Assembly (NCBI GenBank): GCA_004835665.1
Contig: RBKR01000015.1
Span: forward strand, 186,001 to 250,000
DNA from: Phoma sp. XZ068
Lineage: Eukaryota > Ascomycota > Dothideomycetes > Pleosporales > Didymellaceae
DNA: 64,000 bases
Direction of reading: 5' to 3'
The notes below the pieces were generated by a model that was given only the letters and a program-made list of their open reading frames with translations, was not told the DNA's origin and did no database searches. Positions 20,632 through 32,206 of this stretch are shown piece by piece; positions within the stretch are counted from its first letter, which is position 1; each line of letters opens with the position of its first letter. A program made the position numbers and the translations under genes.

Positions 20632-23600
20632 TTATTTCCACCCACTCAACCCCGCCCACGGATCACTCCCCCCCTGCTGCTGCCCCTGCTGCGACTGCTG
20701 CCCCTGCTGCCCCGGACGTCCAGACCCCGCATACCCCCCCGGACCCCCCGGATACCCCCCCTGCGAAAAATGACTATAATCCTGCTGTTGCTGGGGCGGC
20801 GGCCCCGGCGGCGGCGGAGGCGGCACATATCCCTGTGGCAGATTCGGCTGCGCGGATTGTCCCCATTGCTGCTGCTGCGGTGGTTGACCCCACGGTTGCT
20901 GCTGGTGGGGTGCTGGGGGCGGGGAGAAGAATTGTTGGTGTGCTGGTGGGGAAACGGGGTTGTATTGGTGTTGGGCTGGGTTGTAGGATTGGGAGCTTTG
21001 GTGTTGGTGTTGGGGTTGGCCGGCGTATTGTTGGTAGGATTCGCGGCGGGGGGGAGGGGGTTGAAAGGAGTTTGTTGTTGGGGCGCCGTAGGATTGCTGG
21101 GGCGACATGAAGGGTTGTTGGGTTGTGGGTGGGTAGCGCGGTGTTACGGGCGGTGAGGCGGCGGGGTTGTATGCCATGTGGCCTGCTGCTGAGGTGCTGG
21201 AGTAGCCGGGTGTTGCAGTCAGGGGCGGTGGGACGGACTTTTTGCGTCCGCCGCTGCCGGCGGAGACGGGGGAGCCGGAGGGTTCCATGGACATGCGCTC
21301 CATGAGGTCTTTGAGGCGTTGTTGTTCGTGGTCTGCGCCTTGGGATTTGCTTTGCTCGATGCGCGCGAGGAGCTGGCCGCCTTCGGATCTACGGTTGTTG
21401 ACGAAGGTCTCTACGTTCTTTTGTAGACTCGACACTGTCTCCTTCATCTCCGAGTAGAACTGTTGAGCGCGGTTGAGCCCGGCCACGAGGTCGTTGAAGC
21501 TCTGGTTGATTCTCCGATACTTTGTCATGACGGTGTTGCGTTGTCTTGAGAACGCCTCGTACTTGCTCTGCTCAGACCGAACACGCTTGTCCTTCAGTAG
21601 GTCCGAGTACGTCCGTGTGAGCTCCTTCAGCAGCGAAGCCTGCTTGTGGTTGGCTTGCAGAATGCGGTTCTGGTGCGGTCGGAACTTCTCGAGTTCAGCT
21701 TTGAAGAGCTGCGACTCCTGGTTCGCAATGGCTTTCTTGTTGAGGATGAGGACGTTCGAGATATCATCAGAATGAACCTGTCGAGTCAGTAACCACACAT
21801 TCATCGGATAGAACTACCCATACCTTGCTCTTCAGATCGAGCAGTATCTGCGCTCGCTCTTTCTTGATCAAGTTCAGTTTCCGCAACAGGTCCTCAACAG
21901 CTGCGATCTGATCCGCCACGGTCGGACCATCGTCAAAATCGTCATCGATGAGGTTGCCTTGCGCCGGCCCAGGACTCTTCCCTTTCTGAGCACCAGCCTT
22001 GATCATAGCTCTTTGATACAACACATCTGCCTCATCAGTCTCGCCAGCTGAGCGCATCTCATCGAAATCGGCCTCACACTGACGGAAGGTGTTGTACAGC
22101 TGGGCGTCGCTTGTGCTCGCCTCTTCAATCGCTCCACGGTAGTTCCTGATATCGCTTCGCAGTGTCGCTGTGAGTCTTGAGCTGGGCTGCTGTGTCCACT
22201 CCGCGCCATACTTGCTCCGCATCTTCTCGCACACGCTCTCTTCCATGTCCAGCTGCTTCATGCCTGCATCCAGCTGGCCGGTGATTTCTGACTTATCGCG
22301 GTTCAGCTGGTCGAACGCCGACGAAAACGATTGGTGACCAGCGAGATCCTCGCACCATTTCCGAAAGTCCGAATCTACCATCATGTCCTGGTCCATTCCT
22401 CCACGGAGAACGTTCAAACTATCCGGAAGCTTCAGGTAGTCGAGACTTGCTGCCATTTCGTCGTTGGCGACTTCGACCCTTTCGCTCTCGGCACGGATCA
22501 ACTTTGCTTTCTCTTCGTCGTACAGACTTGCGGATTCTGTGACTGCCAGGGGTACGATCTTTTGGAAGATGTCGGGGCCGATGATCCTCTGAATATCTTG
22601 ACCCTGGTACAGCTCGCTGACCGGTATCGCCTTTGCTGCGGGCAACTTTGGGATTGCTGTCAGCGAGGCCTCGTTCGGGATGCCTTGATGGTAGATGAAG
22701 TCGTTGTCTTTCATGAACTCGGCCAGCTTCTCTTGGACGTTCGACAGATGCTTCTTCGTCATATCCGCGAGGATGCCGTGCGTTTCGGAAGTTAGGTTCG
22801 AGTTCGCGGGCGCCGAGTTGGGGAAGCTGTTCGCCTGACGGTTTGCGTCTCTTGCGCTCGTCTCTGCAACCTGGAGGCGGCAGATGGCTACGCCGTGCGA
22901 GTTTGCGTCATCGTCGGCCAGCGCCTGGTAGTATTGCGCAACCGAGGCCATGTAGTTGGATTTGATCTATCGAGTCAGTACTGCAGATTTTCGTGTTGAC
23001 TGTGCTCACCTGACAAACCAACAACCAAACCTTCTCAAACACGGCATTTGTAACATTCTCCTGCGCGCCCTCGGTGGCCTGCGTATACAAATACGCAGCC
23101 TGGCTCGCCAGCTTCGCCAACAGCCCCACCTTCTTCCCATCTACAATCTGCTTCTCGAGGAAGACTTCCTGCGCCTGGGCCAGCATTATGCTGATCAGAC
23201 ACTTGACCGTCTCCCTGCCCAGATCCTGGCTGGGCGCGTGCAGAAAGTTCTCGTTGATGTAGGTGAACATGCCGGCCGAGGCCTGGAACGAGTGGTATGC
23301 GGTCTTGAGCCCGACTTCCTCATGGCGGTTCTGGTGGGCGGCGTGGCACGAGAGGACGGCAGAGATGTTGAAGATGATGCTTGCCTTTTCGTAGGCGAGC
23401 GAGTACTGGGAGGTGGGCTTGTGGGTGAATGCATCGAACCTGGAGGTGTCAGCTTACGCGCCGGTCGAGTCTAGTGCTGCGGGCGGGCAGACCATGTGAA
23501 GCTGATCTTGATGTGGTTCTCGTCGACGGGGAAGCGGAGGTCCAGCAGCTCCAGCTGGCCGTAGTAGCGGTACAGCAGGTCTCGCCCTGCTGCGCTGTCC

Positions 23601-23773
23601 TTGCCTGCGCCCCGCATGTCCTGCCGTAATCGATTGAGGGTGGCGCATTCTTCGGCGTAGCGGTCCGGGTCATCGCCGTACGTCTGCCGTATGTAGCCCT
23701 TCAATGGCTGGATCCAGTCGATCTCGTTGGTCTGCTTCAGCGGCACCGAGATCATGGGGATCTGCGTCGCCAT
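20632..23773 (-). CDS. palA: pH-response regulator PalA/RIM20, BRO1-domain protein (999 aa)
   Basis: Alix-like scaffold of the Pal/Rim ambient-pH pathway. In relatives it bridges ESCRT-III (Snf7) and the PacC/Rim101 factor for proteolytic activation on endosomes. Four exons: 23773-23493, 23439-23010, 22966-21824 and 21777-20632. The first donor (GTCTGC) is weak but restores SFTWFDAFTHKPTSQYSLAYEKAS, a BRO1 signature. The BRO1 domain covers residues 1 to about 390. The V-domain helices follow to about 740, and a very Pro/Gln/Tyr-rich tail (QQ, PPPP, GGYPGGPGG) closes the protein. Aspergillus PalA is about 850 residues; the extra length lies in the tail. The start MATQIPMISVPLKQ fits the family; upstream in-frame codons are unlikely to be used. 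Confidence 0.93.
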
Positions 23774-24834
23774 GGTGCTGCCTGGCGCAGCGTGCGCTGC
23801 AATTGGGTTGGGTTTGGTGAGTGGTATCGTGGAAGAATGCGTATACTGGAGGTGCGAGTGCACAAGCGTCGCAGGCTGCACGGGTGGATACTGTTATGGC
23901 AGTCGCGCGGGCATCAAGAGTCCAACGGGATGACGGAGGTGACAAGGATAGCGTGGCCAAGCGTGCTGTTCACCAGCTGGCGTGTCGTTCGTGGCACTGC
24001 ATGCGTCGTGTCTGCGTTCCTTCACTCTTTACATGTACAGTCAGGGGCCCGGGGGATGCCCTCGAGATATAGCGATGGCGTGTAGTGGCGGTGTGCTGCC
24101 TGTCCACCAAGTCGTCGTGTGGGAGCTCGACGGTTGCTTGGGCGGGGTTACACAGTGCACGACGCGGTTGACCACCCAGGCCGCTGCAGCTCACGCGCAT
24201 AAGCACGCCCGCACCAGACTAAGCAACACGCCCACACAGACTATGCAACAAGCCCACACAGACTATGCAACATGCCCACACAGACTATACAATCCACGGC
24301 CGCCTACTCGAGCAGCCTACGCGCTCAACACCATCATCTCGTCGTGATGGCCGCATTAGAGTCAGTCACATCCTCGCTAGGAACGGAGCACTCGAAGCCT
24401 GATCCCAGCCCTGCGGTTCGTTCCCGGCCAATCACAACCCCAAGAGACCGCAACATGGCTTCGCCGAAGCGCTCGGTGCGGAGCGCAGTGGGTGGCCCTT
24501 TCTTCGCAGGCCACTTTACACGGAAGCGCCAGAGTAGTCGTAGGGGCCTAGATAGATAGGGAAGCGCTGACACGAGTCGAGTCGGTGTGAGCGTTTGAGG
24601 TAATCGATGCGTGAAGAGTGAGTTGAATGTGTCAAGTATGTGATATATTACACCTAATACTATACACTCAGAGTCGAGAGGCCAACGACTACAATAGCTA
24701 CGTCTATACATCTTGACCACATGGGCAACGCCAGAAATGCTTGCAAACGTCCTTGGCTAGGACCGTAGACACCACCGTATGCGCCAGTCTAGGTATTGTA
24801 CAACATGTCAAATATACACAGCGCTGCATCCGCC
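23774..24834. other. Intergenic between palA and MDJ1
   Basis: This holds the palA promoter, a short tandem repeat (24207-24292) and a 70-residue frame at 24347-24559 with no motif. Nothing else is supported. Confidence 0.4.
24207..24292. repeat. Short tandem repeat, about 22 bp unit
   Basis: Three near-identical units of about 22 bp built on GCCCACACAGACTATGCAAC occupy about 24230-24292. A degenerate fourth copy (GCCCGCACCAGACTAAGCAAC) precedes them. It is noncoding. Units abut without spacers, so it is a minisatellite and not a CRISPR array. Confidence 0.8.
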
Positions 24835-26497
24835 TCATGCCGAACCAGAGCCCTTCTTGTCGTCTTTCTTGTCGCTCGCCGACTCGTCCGTCTTTGGTGC
24901 GTCCTTCTTGGGCGCGTTGTGTTGCCCGGTGAGGTTGTGCCAGGCGCTCTTTAGGAAGCCTTCGTTTTTGTGTTCTTCTGCTGTTGAGGCCGTTGATGGC
25001 TTCTCGGCCGCTGCTTGGGCGTCTTCCTTGAATTTGCCCAAGTTCATGATTCGCTTTGCGCTCTTGTCGCCCATCTCGTCGGCCAGCATCTCCAGGATCG
25101 TCCGCTGGTTGACGGAGAGGTACTTGGGCATGTTGACCTTGAACTCGACCTTGAGGTCGCCCTTGGCGGCACCGCGGCGCCCGGCGGAGAGAACCTTCAT
25201 GCCCATACCGGAGAGGGTGATCTTGTCGCCTGTTCCTGAGCCGGTGGGGACCTTGACCATGACTTCGCCGTCGAGTGTAGGAATCTTGATCTCTCCACCG
25301 AGCACGGCCGTTGTGAGGGGGATGGTCGCCGTGTGCAGGATGTCGGAGCCGTTGCGCTTGAACTTGCTGTCTGCCGCTACACGAATGAGGACGTAGAGGT
25401 CACCCTTCTGGCCGTGCACCTTGCCACCAGACATGGCCTGTCCTGTGAGCGGTGCGTCACCTTCGCCGTTGACGCGCAGGCGCATGCCGTCCTCGACACC
25501 ACCGGGGATGTCGATTTGTATCGTCTTGCGTTCCTTGACCGCTCCGTCGCCGCCGCAGGTACCGCAAGATGAGCCGCGAGGTATCGCCAGTCCAGAACCG
25601 CCGCACTGTGAACATGTCGCGCTCATGTGGAAGCCGCCCATGCTGGTAACTCGTTGTCCAGTTCCGCCGCAGCCCTTGCACTCCGACTTCTTGGCTCCCG
25701 CCTTCATGCCGTTACCCTTACACGTCCCACACTCCACCATCGGTGTGATGTGAATTTCCTTCTTGACACCCTTGGCTGCGTCCAGGAACGAGATGTTCGT
25801 CTGTACTTCGATGTTGTCGCCGACCATGACCTCCTCCTGGAATGGGTTCCTCCTTCCGCCTCCCCTTGGCCTTCGTCCACCGGCGAATGCGCCAAATAGG
25901 TCCTCAAAGTTGATGTCCTGGAATCCACCCTGGCCGCCGAACCCGCCTTGTGCGCCGCCGAATCCACCGAAGCCGCCAAAGCCTCCGCCGAAGGGGTTTC
26001 CTCCACCAGCAGCTCCTGGATTGAATCCTCCATTCTGGTCAAACGCCGATGCGCCGTAGGAATCGTATTGCGCCTTCTTGTCCTTGTCGGACAGAATCTC
26101 GTATGCAGACTGGGCCGACGCGAACTTCTCTTTTGCGGTGGGTTCCTTGTTGGTGTCCGGATGGTACTTCTTCGCGAGGCCGTAGTAGGCCTTCTTGATG
26201 TCGGCGGCCGAGGCGTTCTTGTCGACACCGAGGGTCTTGTAGGGGTCGGCCATTGCGTATGTGGTTGGTGATGCATGGAAGAACTGCAGGCGTGTTAGTG
26301 CATTGTCCAGCGTGTAGCATAGTGAGATATCGTACTCGTATTGATGGCGCATTCTGTGCCTGTGTCTGCGCAGCCATAGTCGGTCTCTTCATCTGCCCTC
26401 GCGCATGCGACATGTTCCTCCGCTGGCACTGTCGCGAAGCCGACACTATGCGCGCAGGTGCGACCGCCTTCAGCGGCATTGGACCTGCAAAGCTCAT
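24835..26497 (-). CDS. MDJ1: Mitochondrial DnaJ chaperone Mdj1 (536 aa)
   Basis: Type I Hsp40 that stimulates mitochondrial Hsp70 in protein folding. Exon 1 (26497-26336) encodes a basic, Ser/Ala-rich presequence. The 52-nt intron (GTACGA, CACTAAC, CTGCAG) joins it to exon 2 (26283-24835). Visible domains: J domain with ADPYKTLGVDKNAS and the HPD motif at KKYHPDTN, a Gly/Phe linker (GGFGGFGGFGG), a zinc-binding domain with four CxxCxGxG-type repeats (CGTCKGNG, CKGCGGTG, CSQCGGSG, CGTCGGDG), and the C-terminal substrate-binding domain (IDIPGGVEDGMRLRVNGEGDA). A charged tail ends it. The length fits Mdj1 orthologues. Exon 1 matches known presequence character, so the spliced start is preferred over the exon-2 Met. 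Confidence 0.95.
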
Positions 26498-27174
26498 GTT
26501 GAAAATAGAACGAAGCGCTGGAAATGAATGTGATGGTGTTACAATATGTGGATGCTGTATGGTCCCTTCGATGTCGATGGGGTGGGTGAACTTTTTGAAC
26601 CGATTAGGTCCCTGCGGCCAATGACGCGTGACGAGCTTTGGCCCTCGGCAAGCGGGCGCGTCTTCCAGCACCTTCGAGAGCAGCACTGGCCTGTCGCACG
26701 CTGTTGTGTAGTCTGTTGATGGTTGTGTATGACTTTGCTATAGCTGTATTAAATGCACATATATTAAAAACTCCTTCGTAGGGAGTGTTGTGGCTAGATC
26801 GAGTCGGCACTAAAGCGGCACAGCAGACAAAATCTCTCGGCAAGTGTACCGAGTCTTGCAGAGGTTACAATGGACCTTGTAATGCTAAGTGGCTATTAAA
26901 ATATGATTCCCATAGACAATATCGTTGCTGGCTGTCATGCCGCGTTGTATGTGTAGTCGTGATTGACATTTCCAAGTCCTGCGTGCTGGAGCAAGACGTG
27001 CTCTATCCATGGCATGCATCGCCCAGCCGAGGGCGTGCCTGTATCCCAAACGCCTCCCAAAATGCTCATGCTCATAATATCTAGTTGTCGCTGGCTATCG
27101 TGCCGCGACTGGGTATCGACGTAAAGTTTCGAATGTAAAGCGAAGGCGTGTGCGTGGTGTGGGCGGACGGGTGC
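26498..27174. other. Intergenic between MDJ1 and SAP30
   Basis: This holds the MDJ1 promoter side and the SAP30 3' region, with an AT-rich patch near 26735-26770. No gene is recognised. Confidence 0.4.
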
Positions 27175-27851
27175 TCACTTGCGCTGCGGCGTGAAGCGGA
27201 CGCGAAACTCCTTGTCTGGGGGCGAGCAGTTAGCAGTGTGCTTGCGGCCGTCTGGCGAGTGGGGCGCACCCTGGTGTTTTGTCTTGTACAGCCAGTCCAC
27301 GATGACGTCGCTCTCGCTAACGCCAAGGGCATTGAAGTTCTTCCGCACCGCCATGGCCAGCTGGTCCTTGTGCACTCGTCGTTTCGCTTTGGCGCGAGCC
27401 ATGGTCGGCGACATGCGTCCGATGCCCTGGCCGAGCACGACGTGGCTGAGCGGGTTCTTGAACGTCGACGGCGTGTCGAGGCGGTAGGCCCGGCGGTAGC
27501 CCTGCAGGACGGCGGGTTCCTGGGACGTCCATTTCATCTGGCGGGGAGTCGAGCGTCAGCATGGGGAGCGCATTGCAGTGGGCGGTGTGAGTGGTGAGTG
27601 GTGGGAAGGCAAGTGGTGCTCGGTGGTGGCACGAGGCCGGGCAGGCGAGCAGAGTGAGGCGGAGGGAGACTGACATTCGACGTGTCGACGTCGTGCGACG
27701 CCTGGCCGCTGTTGGTCGAGGCATTGTCGACCTCCTTCAGCGTGCTGCCGTTGGTCGCCTGTGTGCCGCCAGTGCGACGTGCGCGGGCATTTGTGCCGTG
27801 CAGTTTCTCCTTGAGCGTCTGGACGTCCTCGGTGCTGCGCTTCGGCGGCAT
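27175..27851 (-). CDS. SAP30-like Sin3-binding histone deacetylase subunit (179 aa)
   Basis: Two exons: 27851-27675 and 27537-27175. The 137-nt intron has a GTCAGT donor and a GCTGACG branch near CCGCCAG. The N-terminus (MPPKRSTEDVQTLKEKLHG) and a Ser/Thr/Asn-rich linker precede the conserved C-terminal SAP30 Sin3-binding domain: LDTPSTFKNPLSHVVLGQGIG, RRVHKDQLAMAVRKNFNALG, ESDVIVDWLYKTKHQ. In yeast and animals this segment holds SAP30 in the Sin3-Rpd3 deacetylase complex in the nucleus. The protein is small but fungal SAP30 proteins are variable. The last 20 residues are basic. I am confident of the domain and less so of the exact donor. Confidence 0.85.
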
Positions 27852-29408
27852 CGTGCGGTCAGCAAAGTGCGTAATTGACGAGGTGCGAGCAGCTAACGAG
27901 GCTCATAGGTGTCGGGCAGGGTGTCGCGGGCCGTGAACTACTCCGCCCATGTACGCTTATCGTGATCAGCCGCGGTGGTGAGGAGTCGCTCGCAAAACGA
28001 ATAATGCAGGAGTGGACACGGCTAGCCCTAGCCCATGACGTTTCTCAGGGTTCAGTCGCGCTTGCCGAAATCATCGCGCGTCTAATGCCAGGAACCGAAT
28101 TGCCCCGTCGCCCCTGCAGTCGACACTCACACTCCGCCGACGCGTCTGCAATCGCTCGAAACACCGCCGACCGTGTCTCTCCTGTTCCTGAGTCTCGTCT
28201 GCATGCGCTCTTGACTTTATGCCTGCACAATGTCGCGTGCGCGTCCAGTCCAATTCCGCCGTCTTGGCGACCCCTCAAACGTGACTGCCGGATGACACGA
28301 CGAGAGCCACATGGAGGATCACAACCTTGGTCGGCTAAGCGTTATCAAGCGTTCTGATTGAATAAAACCCCGTGGTCGAGAATTGCAGAAGAGTTGTTGT
28401 TAAACTCTCCTTAAGAAAGGTGGCACCATGCTGGTGCCTAGTCGTCACCAACCCGCCGATAAGAATAGTGCGCCGAAAAAGAGTCGAAAGGATTTGACGA
28501 CGAATCCTCGATGATTTCAAGACCGAGTAGAGATGAATGATTGTGAGCTATCGTGAGTGGGGAAGATATCCAGAGCTTCGGCGCTACTCCCAAAGTTCAC
28601 GTTCTGGTGCATTCGATCCAGCCGAGTCCCGGCCGTCGCTGGAACACATGCAATAAACAATGTCAACCTACCACGGTCACTGAATAACAATGTAGCGGCG
28701 ACAGCTTGGGAGAATCTCATCATCACGTCTTCTCCCCAAAATTCCCCTATACATTCATAATTGGCCACCTTGCATCCTGAAGACCGCAGATAACACCACA
28801 GCTCCGGACTAATGGACAATGCTCTAACATATCAACGTGAAGATAGCATTCGTTGAGCTACGCAGTCAAGGACATGGTGATATATACGAGGTATCAGTGT
28901 TGCACGACACTCAAGTGAGCCTCTCTATTACCCAGAACCCTGACCTACGTCGTGACTTCAGGTTTGATTCTCTTACCTTCACACTGCTTGACCAGACCGC
29001 AACTCACCGCCTCATGTCGGACTCTCCCTCGGCCTGTATATACTCAGCTCTCATATAACAAGCCATCTTTCCTACCATCCACAGGATTGGATTCCATCAA
29101 CAACGTGTGACAACTGCTGCGTATCCAATGACTTACCATCCTGACAACTACTCAACAGTTTACCCGTCTTCAAAGTCTATGTCAATTCCAAGTCTCAAGG
29201 CTAATATCTCTCTCACTTGACACCTGAAACGCGGCTTTAGGCAGCGGCCTCTCAAGGTATAAACCTCACCTTCTACGCAAACCAACCCTCCCACTGACAT
29301 CCTTCTCTAATAGATTTGATCATCTACTCCATCAATTCTCTCATCGTACATTCTCAATACACCAGCCACCAGTATTCCAGTCATATCTGACGTCTCTCGG
29401 CACTCATC
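27852..29408. other. Intergenic region, nothing recognised
   Basis: About 1.55 kb. Frames at 27875-28357 (+, 160 aa) and 28517-28819 (-, 100 aa) have no motif. The last 350 bases are pyrimidine- and CA-rich, the likely promoter and leader of the DUF6697-like gene. Confidence 0.4.
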
Positions 29409-31051
29409 ATGAATCAACCCAACTTCAATCCCGGCGCTCGAAAGTTCGATCCCAATGGTGGCTCCATGGTCAACCCACAGAGAAACAGCACGCCCCAGCA
29501 GGTGAGCGCTCCTCCTTCGCCGTACCTTGAGGCACGGATCCTCAACCTAGAGGAAGCATTTACAGACCTGCGCGGCGAATTCCATACGCTCAGAGACCTG
29601 TACCACGAAATTCGCAACTCCTTCGGCACGTACCGTGCCGCACGCACCAGCGCTCCTCAAGACCTGGACCCTCACAAGTCTCTTCAAAGTGCTGTTCAGT
29701 TCAAGCATGAGCTTGAGCAACTGAGACTTGAGGTTCGCCGGTCAGTGAATGATGCTGACGAACAGAAGGTGAATGGCGGTAGTACCCCAAGGGCAAACGT
29801 TAGCGTACCTCCACACGCGCGAGCCGTGAGCGTTACCAGTCATGGCTCTGGCCAGAAATCATTGCCTCCGCACTTGAGTGGCAAGCAGTCAGGCGCTGTG
29901 AATGGCAATGCGTAAGTTGGGCGACTCCGAGCTACATGTCGTACCTACTGACCGCATTCTAGGGCCCCAAAGCTGTCGATGGACACCGCGAAGCACAAAC
30001 ACGAGCCTCTTGTCACAGATGGACCCGTCGAGACCATCATTCGGCAGCCAACAATCCCCGCAGCAGCGCCTAGTCCCCCACTGTCTCCCACCACAACTGT
30101 TCAGGGTGACGCTCTCATCCCCGAAGCCCAGGCCATCCGGCTGAGGAAATGGATGCCATACTACCTCACCACACTTGAATCACTGCCTGCTAACATCCGC
30201 GCCAAAATCCCCGCTCAGCAGGAGATGGCTACTTTCAGCTTCGATATGCTGCAGAACACGTTCGGTGGCATCGCATGGTCTCCTGGCCTGAGGTATATCA
30301 ACGCTCCAGGCGCATCCATGTTGAAGAACCGCACTTACTACATGCTCGATCCAACGAATGAACCATACCTGCCGAAGGTACCTGGAGAGCACGGTGCCAA
30401 GTTAACAGCTTTCTTCAACATAGCTCCCGAAGAAGAGTTCAACAACCTCCCTGTAGACACCAACTCTTATACCGATGTGCCCATGTTTGTTCAAGTTTCA
30501 CAGGGCCGCTATGCATACTTCGGAAACTACTCGCAGACACGTTGGTCAGACAAGCTCGATAACGACACCATGAGGGCTCGCGTGCCTCGACTTGTCAAGG
30601 AGCACATTGCGAAAGACCTGGCTGCTACGCCTCGTGAAGAGTGGGTCAGCCGAGAGCTCAAGAAGCACTTCTTCCCAAAGCCTGAGTACGAAGGCACCAT
30701 CCTTATCCCAATCAATGATGACAACACCATCAACACAGCCGCCGAGGAACAACTTAAGAAGAATATCGCCAATGACATCAAGACTTACGTGGCTGAGCTT
30801 GCTGAGTGGGAGCGTGAGGCCAACATGAAGACGGCCATGATCAAGCCTGACTTCATTCTCGACGCCTTCGATGCTGTAAGTCGACTGTTTTCGCGAATTA
30901 CTAGCGACGTGTTACTAACCATACACAGGCTAATGCAGATGACCCACCGGCTCTGCGACTCTGGTGGGAGTACCTCGAGTGCGTAGACTGGAAGTTGGAT
31001 TTCTACAACATGCTCGTCGGGTTCCAGGCTCGCGCTGACAACCCCAAGTAA
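29409..31051 (+). CDS. Fungal conserved protein, DUF6697-like (512 aa)
   Basis: Three exons: 29409-29911, 29963-30875 and 30929-31051, all with GTAAGT donors. Residues 1-190 are Pro/Ser/Asn-rich with a short coiled-coil-like helix (about 45-75). The C-terminal about 270 residues form a globular domain with LRKWMPYYLTTLESLPANI, GGIAWSPGLRYI, LKNRTYYMLDPTNEPYLP and the closing ALRLWWEYLECVDWKLDFYN. I associate this with the DUF6697 group of ascomycete and basidiomycete proteins from memory; the match is not computed. No enzymatic motif is visible and no function is proposed. Confidence 0.75.
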
Positions 31052-31589
31052 GCCTTCGACAGTTGCCTGTCCCACTCGGAGCGACTTGATGCAACACCTC
31101 GCGAGATCAGCAATGGATAAGGCTGAGAACCACAACTCTTATTATCTGGCTATAATACATACTGCGAGAACTTCGCGATCGATGACTTGGCCTGGCGATG
31201 ATGGAAGAGCATTTCGATATCCAAATACAAGACTTCAACACGGAAGTTTTCACTACTAAGCTCTGATTATACCTACCATATTCCAAAAATCATTCAGCGC
31301 CTTGCGAAAATTTAAATCTGCCTCATACCTTTCCTCAGTCATTAAAAATGCCTTACACTCAAGTCAGCCTTTCAACTGCGCCCTCTCCTTCCCAAATAGG
31401 AAGTTGTCAACCCCACAACCAGCACTAGCGCGACGAACACATCTTACAGCCTAGATGTATGACTGCAATATCAATCAATCCTTCACCCTACAATTCTCTT
31501 CGAAGACTTTATATCGAAGACTTTTTCTCGAACATATTATCTCGACTTCCTACATTTTTTTTATAACCGTTCTTCGACGGATCAGAGCA
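31052..31589. other. Intergenic; leader of the NUDIX gene
   Basis: 3' region of the DUF6697-like gene and A/T- and C-rich leader of the NUDIX gene. No further gene. Confidence 0.4.
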
Positions 31590-32206
31590 ATGGCAGAATC
31601 CCAACGCCCCAAAGTCGGTGTCGGCGTCGTCATTCACGACGGCGCGGGCAATATCATCATGGGCGAAAGAGCTGGTAGTCATGGCGCCGGTACCCTCCCT
31701 CCAAAAATCCCAAAATCCCAAACCCATCTAACAGTTTAACAGGAACCCTACAGTGTCCCGGTGGGCATCTCGAGTACGGCGAGTCCTTCGCCGAAACGGC
31801 GGTGCGCGAGTCCCTGGAGGAAACGGGGTTGGAGATAGGGAAAGTCAAGTTTCTGGTTGCGACGAATGATGTTTTTGGCGAGGGGAAGCATTATGTTACT
31901 GTTTTTGTTACGGCGGAGATTGTGGGGGTGGAGAAGGTGGCTAGGGTATGTGGATCTCCTTTCATTGTTCACACTTGACAACTAGAAAGAGGGGAGATGG
32001 AGGATTCAAGCTAACATTCATAGGCTATGGAACCGCATAAGTGCGCAAAGTGGGAGTGGGTTCCGTGGACGCAGATGTGGGCGTGGGCGGGGGAGCAGGC
32101 GAGGGCTGAGGATGAGGGGAGACAGGTTGAGAAGGAGATGTTTTTGCCGTTGGTGAATCTTTGGAGGGAGTATCCTGAGTTGGCGAATGCGTTGGATGGG
32201 AGGTGA
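31590..32206 (+). CDS. NUDIX hydrolase (161 aa)
   Basis: Three exons: 31590-31689, 31743-31945 and 32024-32206, with the introns in phase. The protein starts MAESQRPKVGVGVVIHDGAG. The complete Nudix box G-x5-E-x7-R-E-x2-E-E-x-G reads GGHLEYGESFAETAVRESLEETG at residues about 40-62, with the Glu pair that binds the metal. The C-terminal part has KCAKWEWVPW and LPLVNLWREYPELAN, as in MutT-like nucleotide pyrophosphatases such as NUDT15/NUDT1 relatives. It probably cleaves a nucleoside diphosphate linked to another moiety. The substrate is not predictable. G-rich codons in exon 3 contrast with C-rich exon 1, but this is common here. Confidence 0.9.

Noticed and set aside
24207..24292. CRISPR-like array
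   Set aside because: Units abut directly with no unique spacers, and the genome is eukaryotic.
27875..28357. 160-residue plus-strand frame
   Set aside because: No motif or conserved pattern and no plausible promoter; overlaps equally random frames on the other strand.
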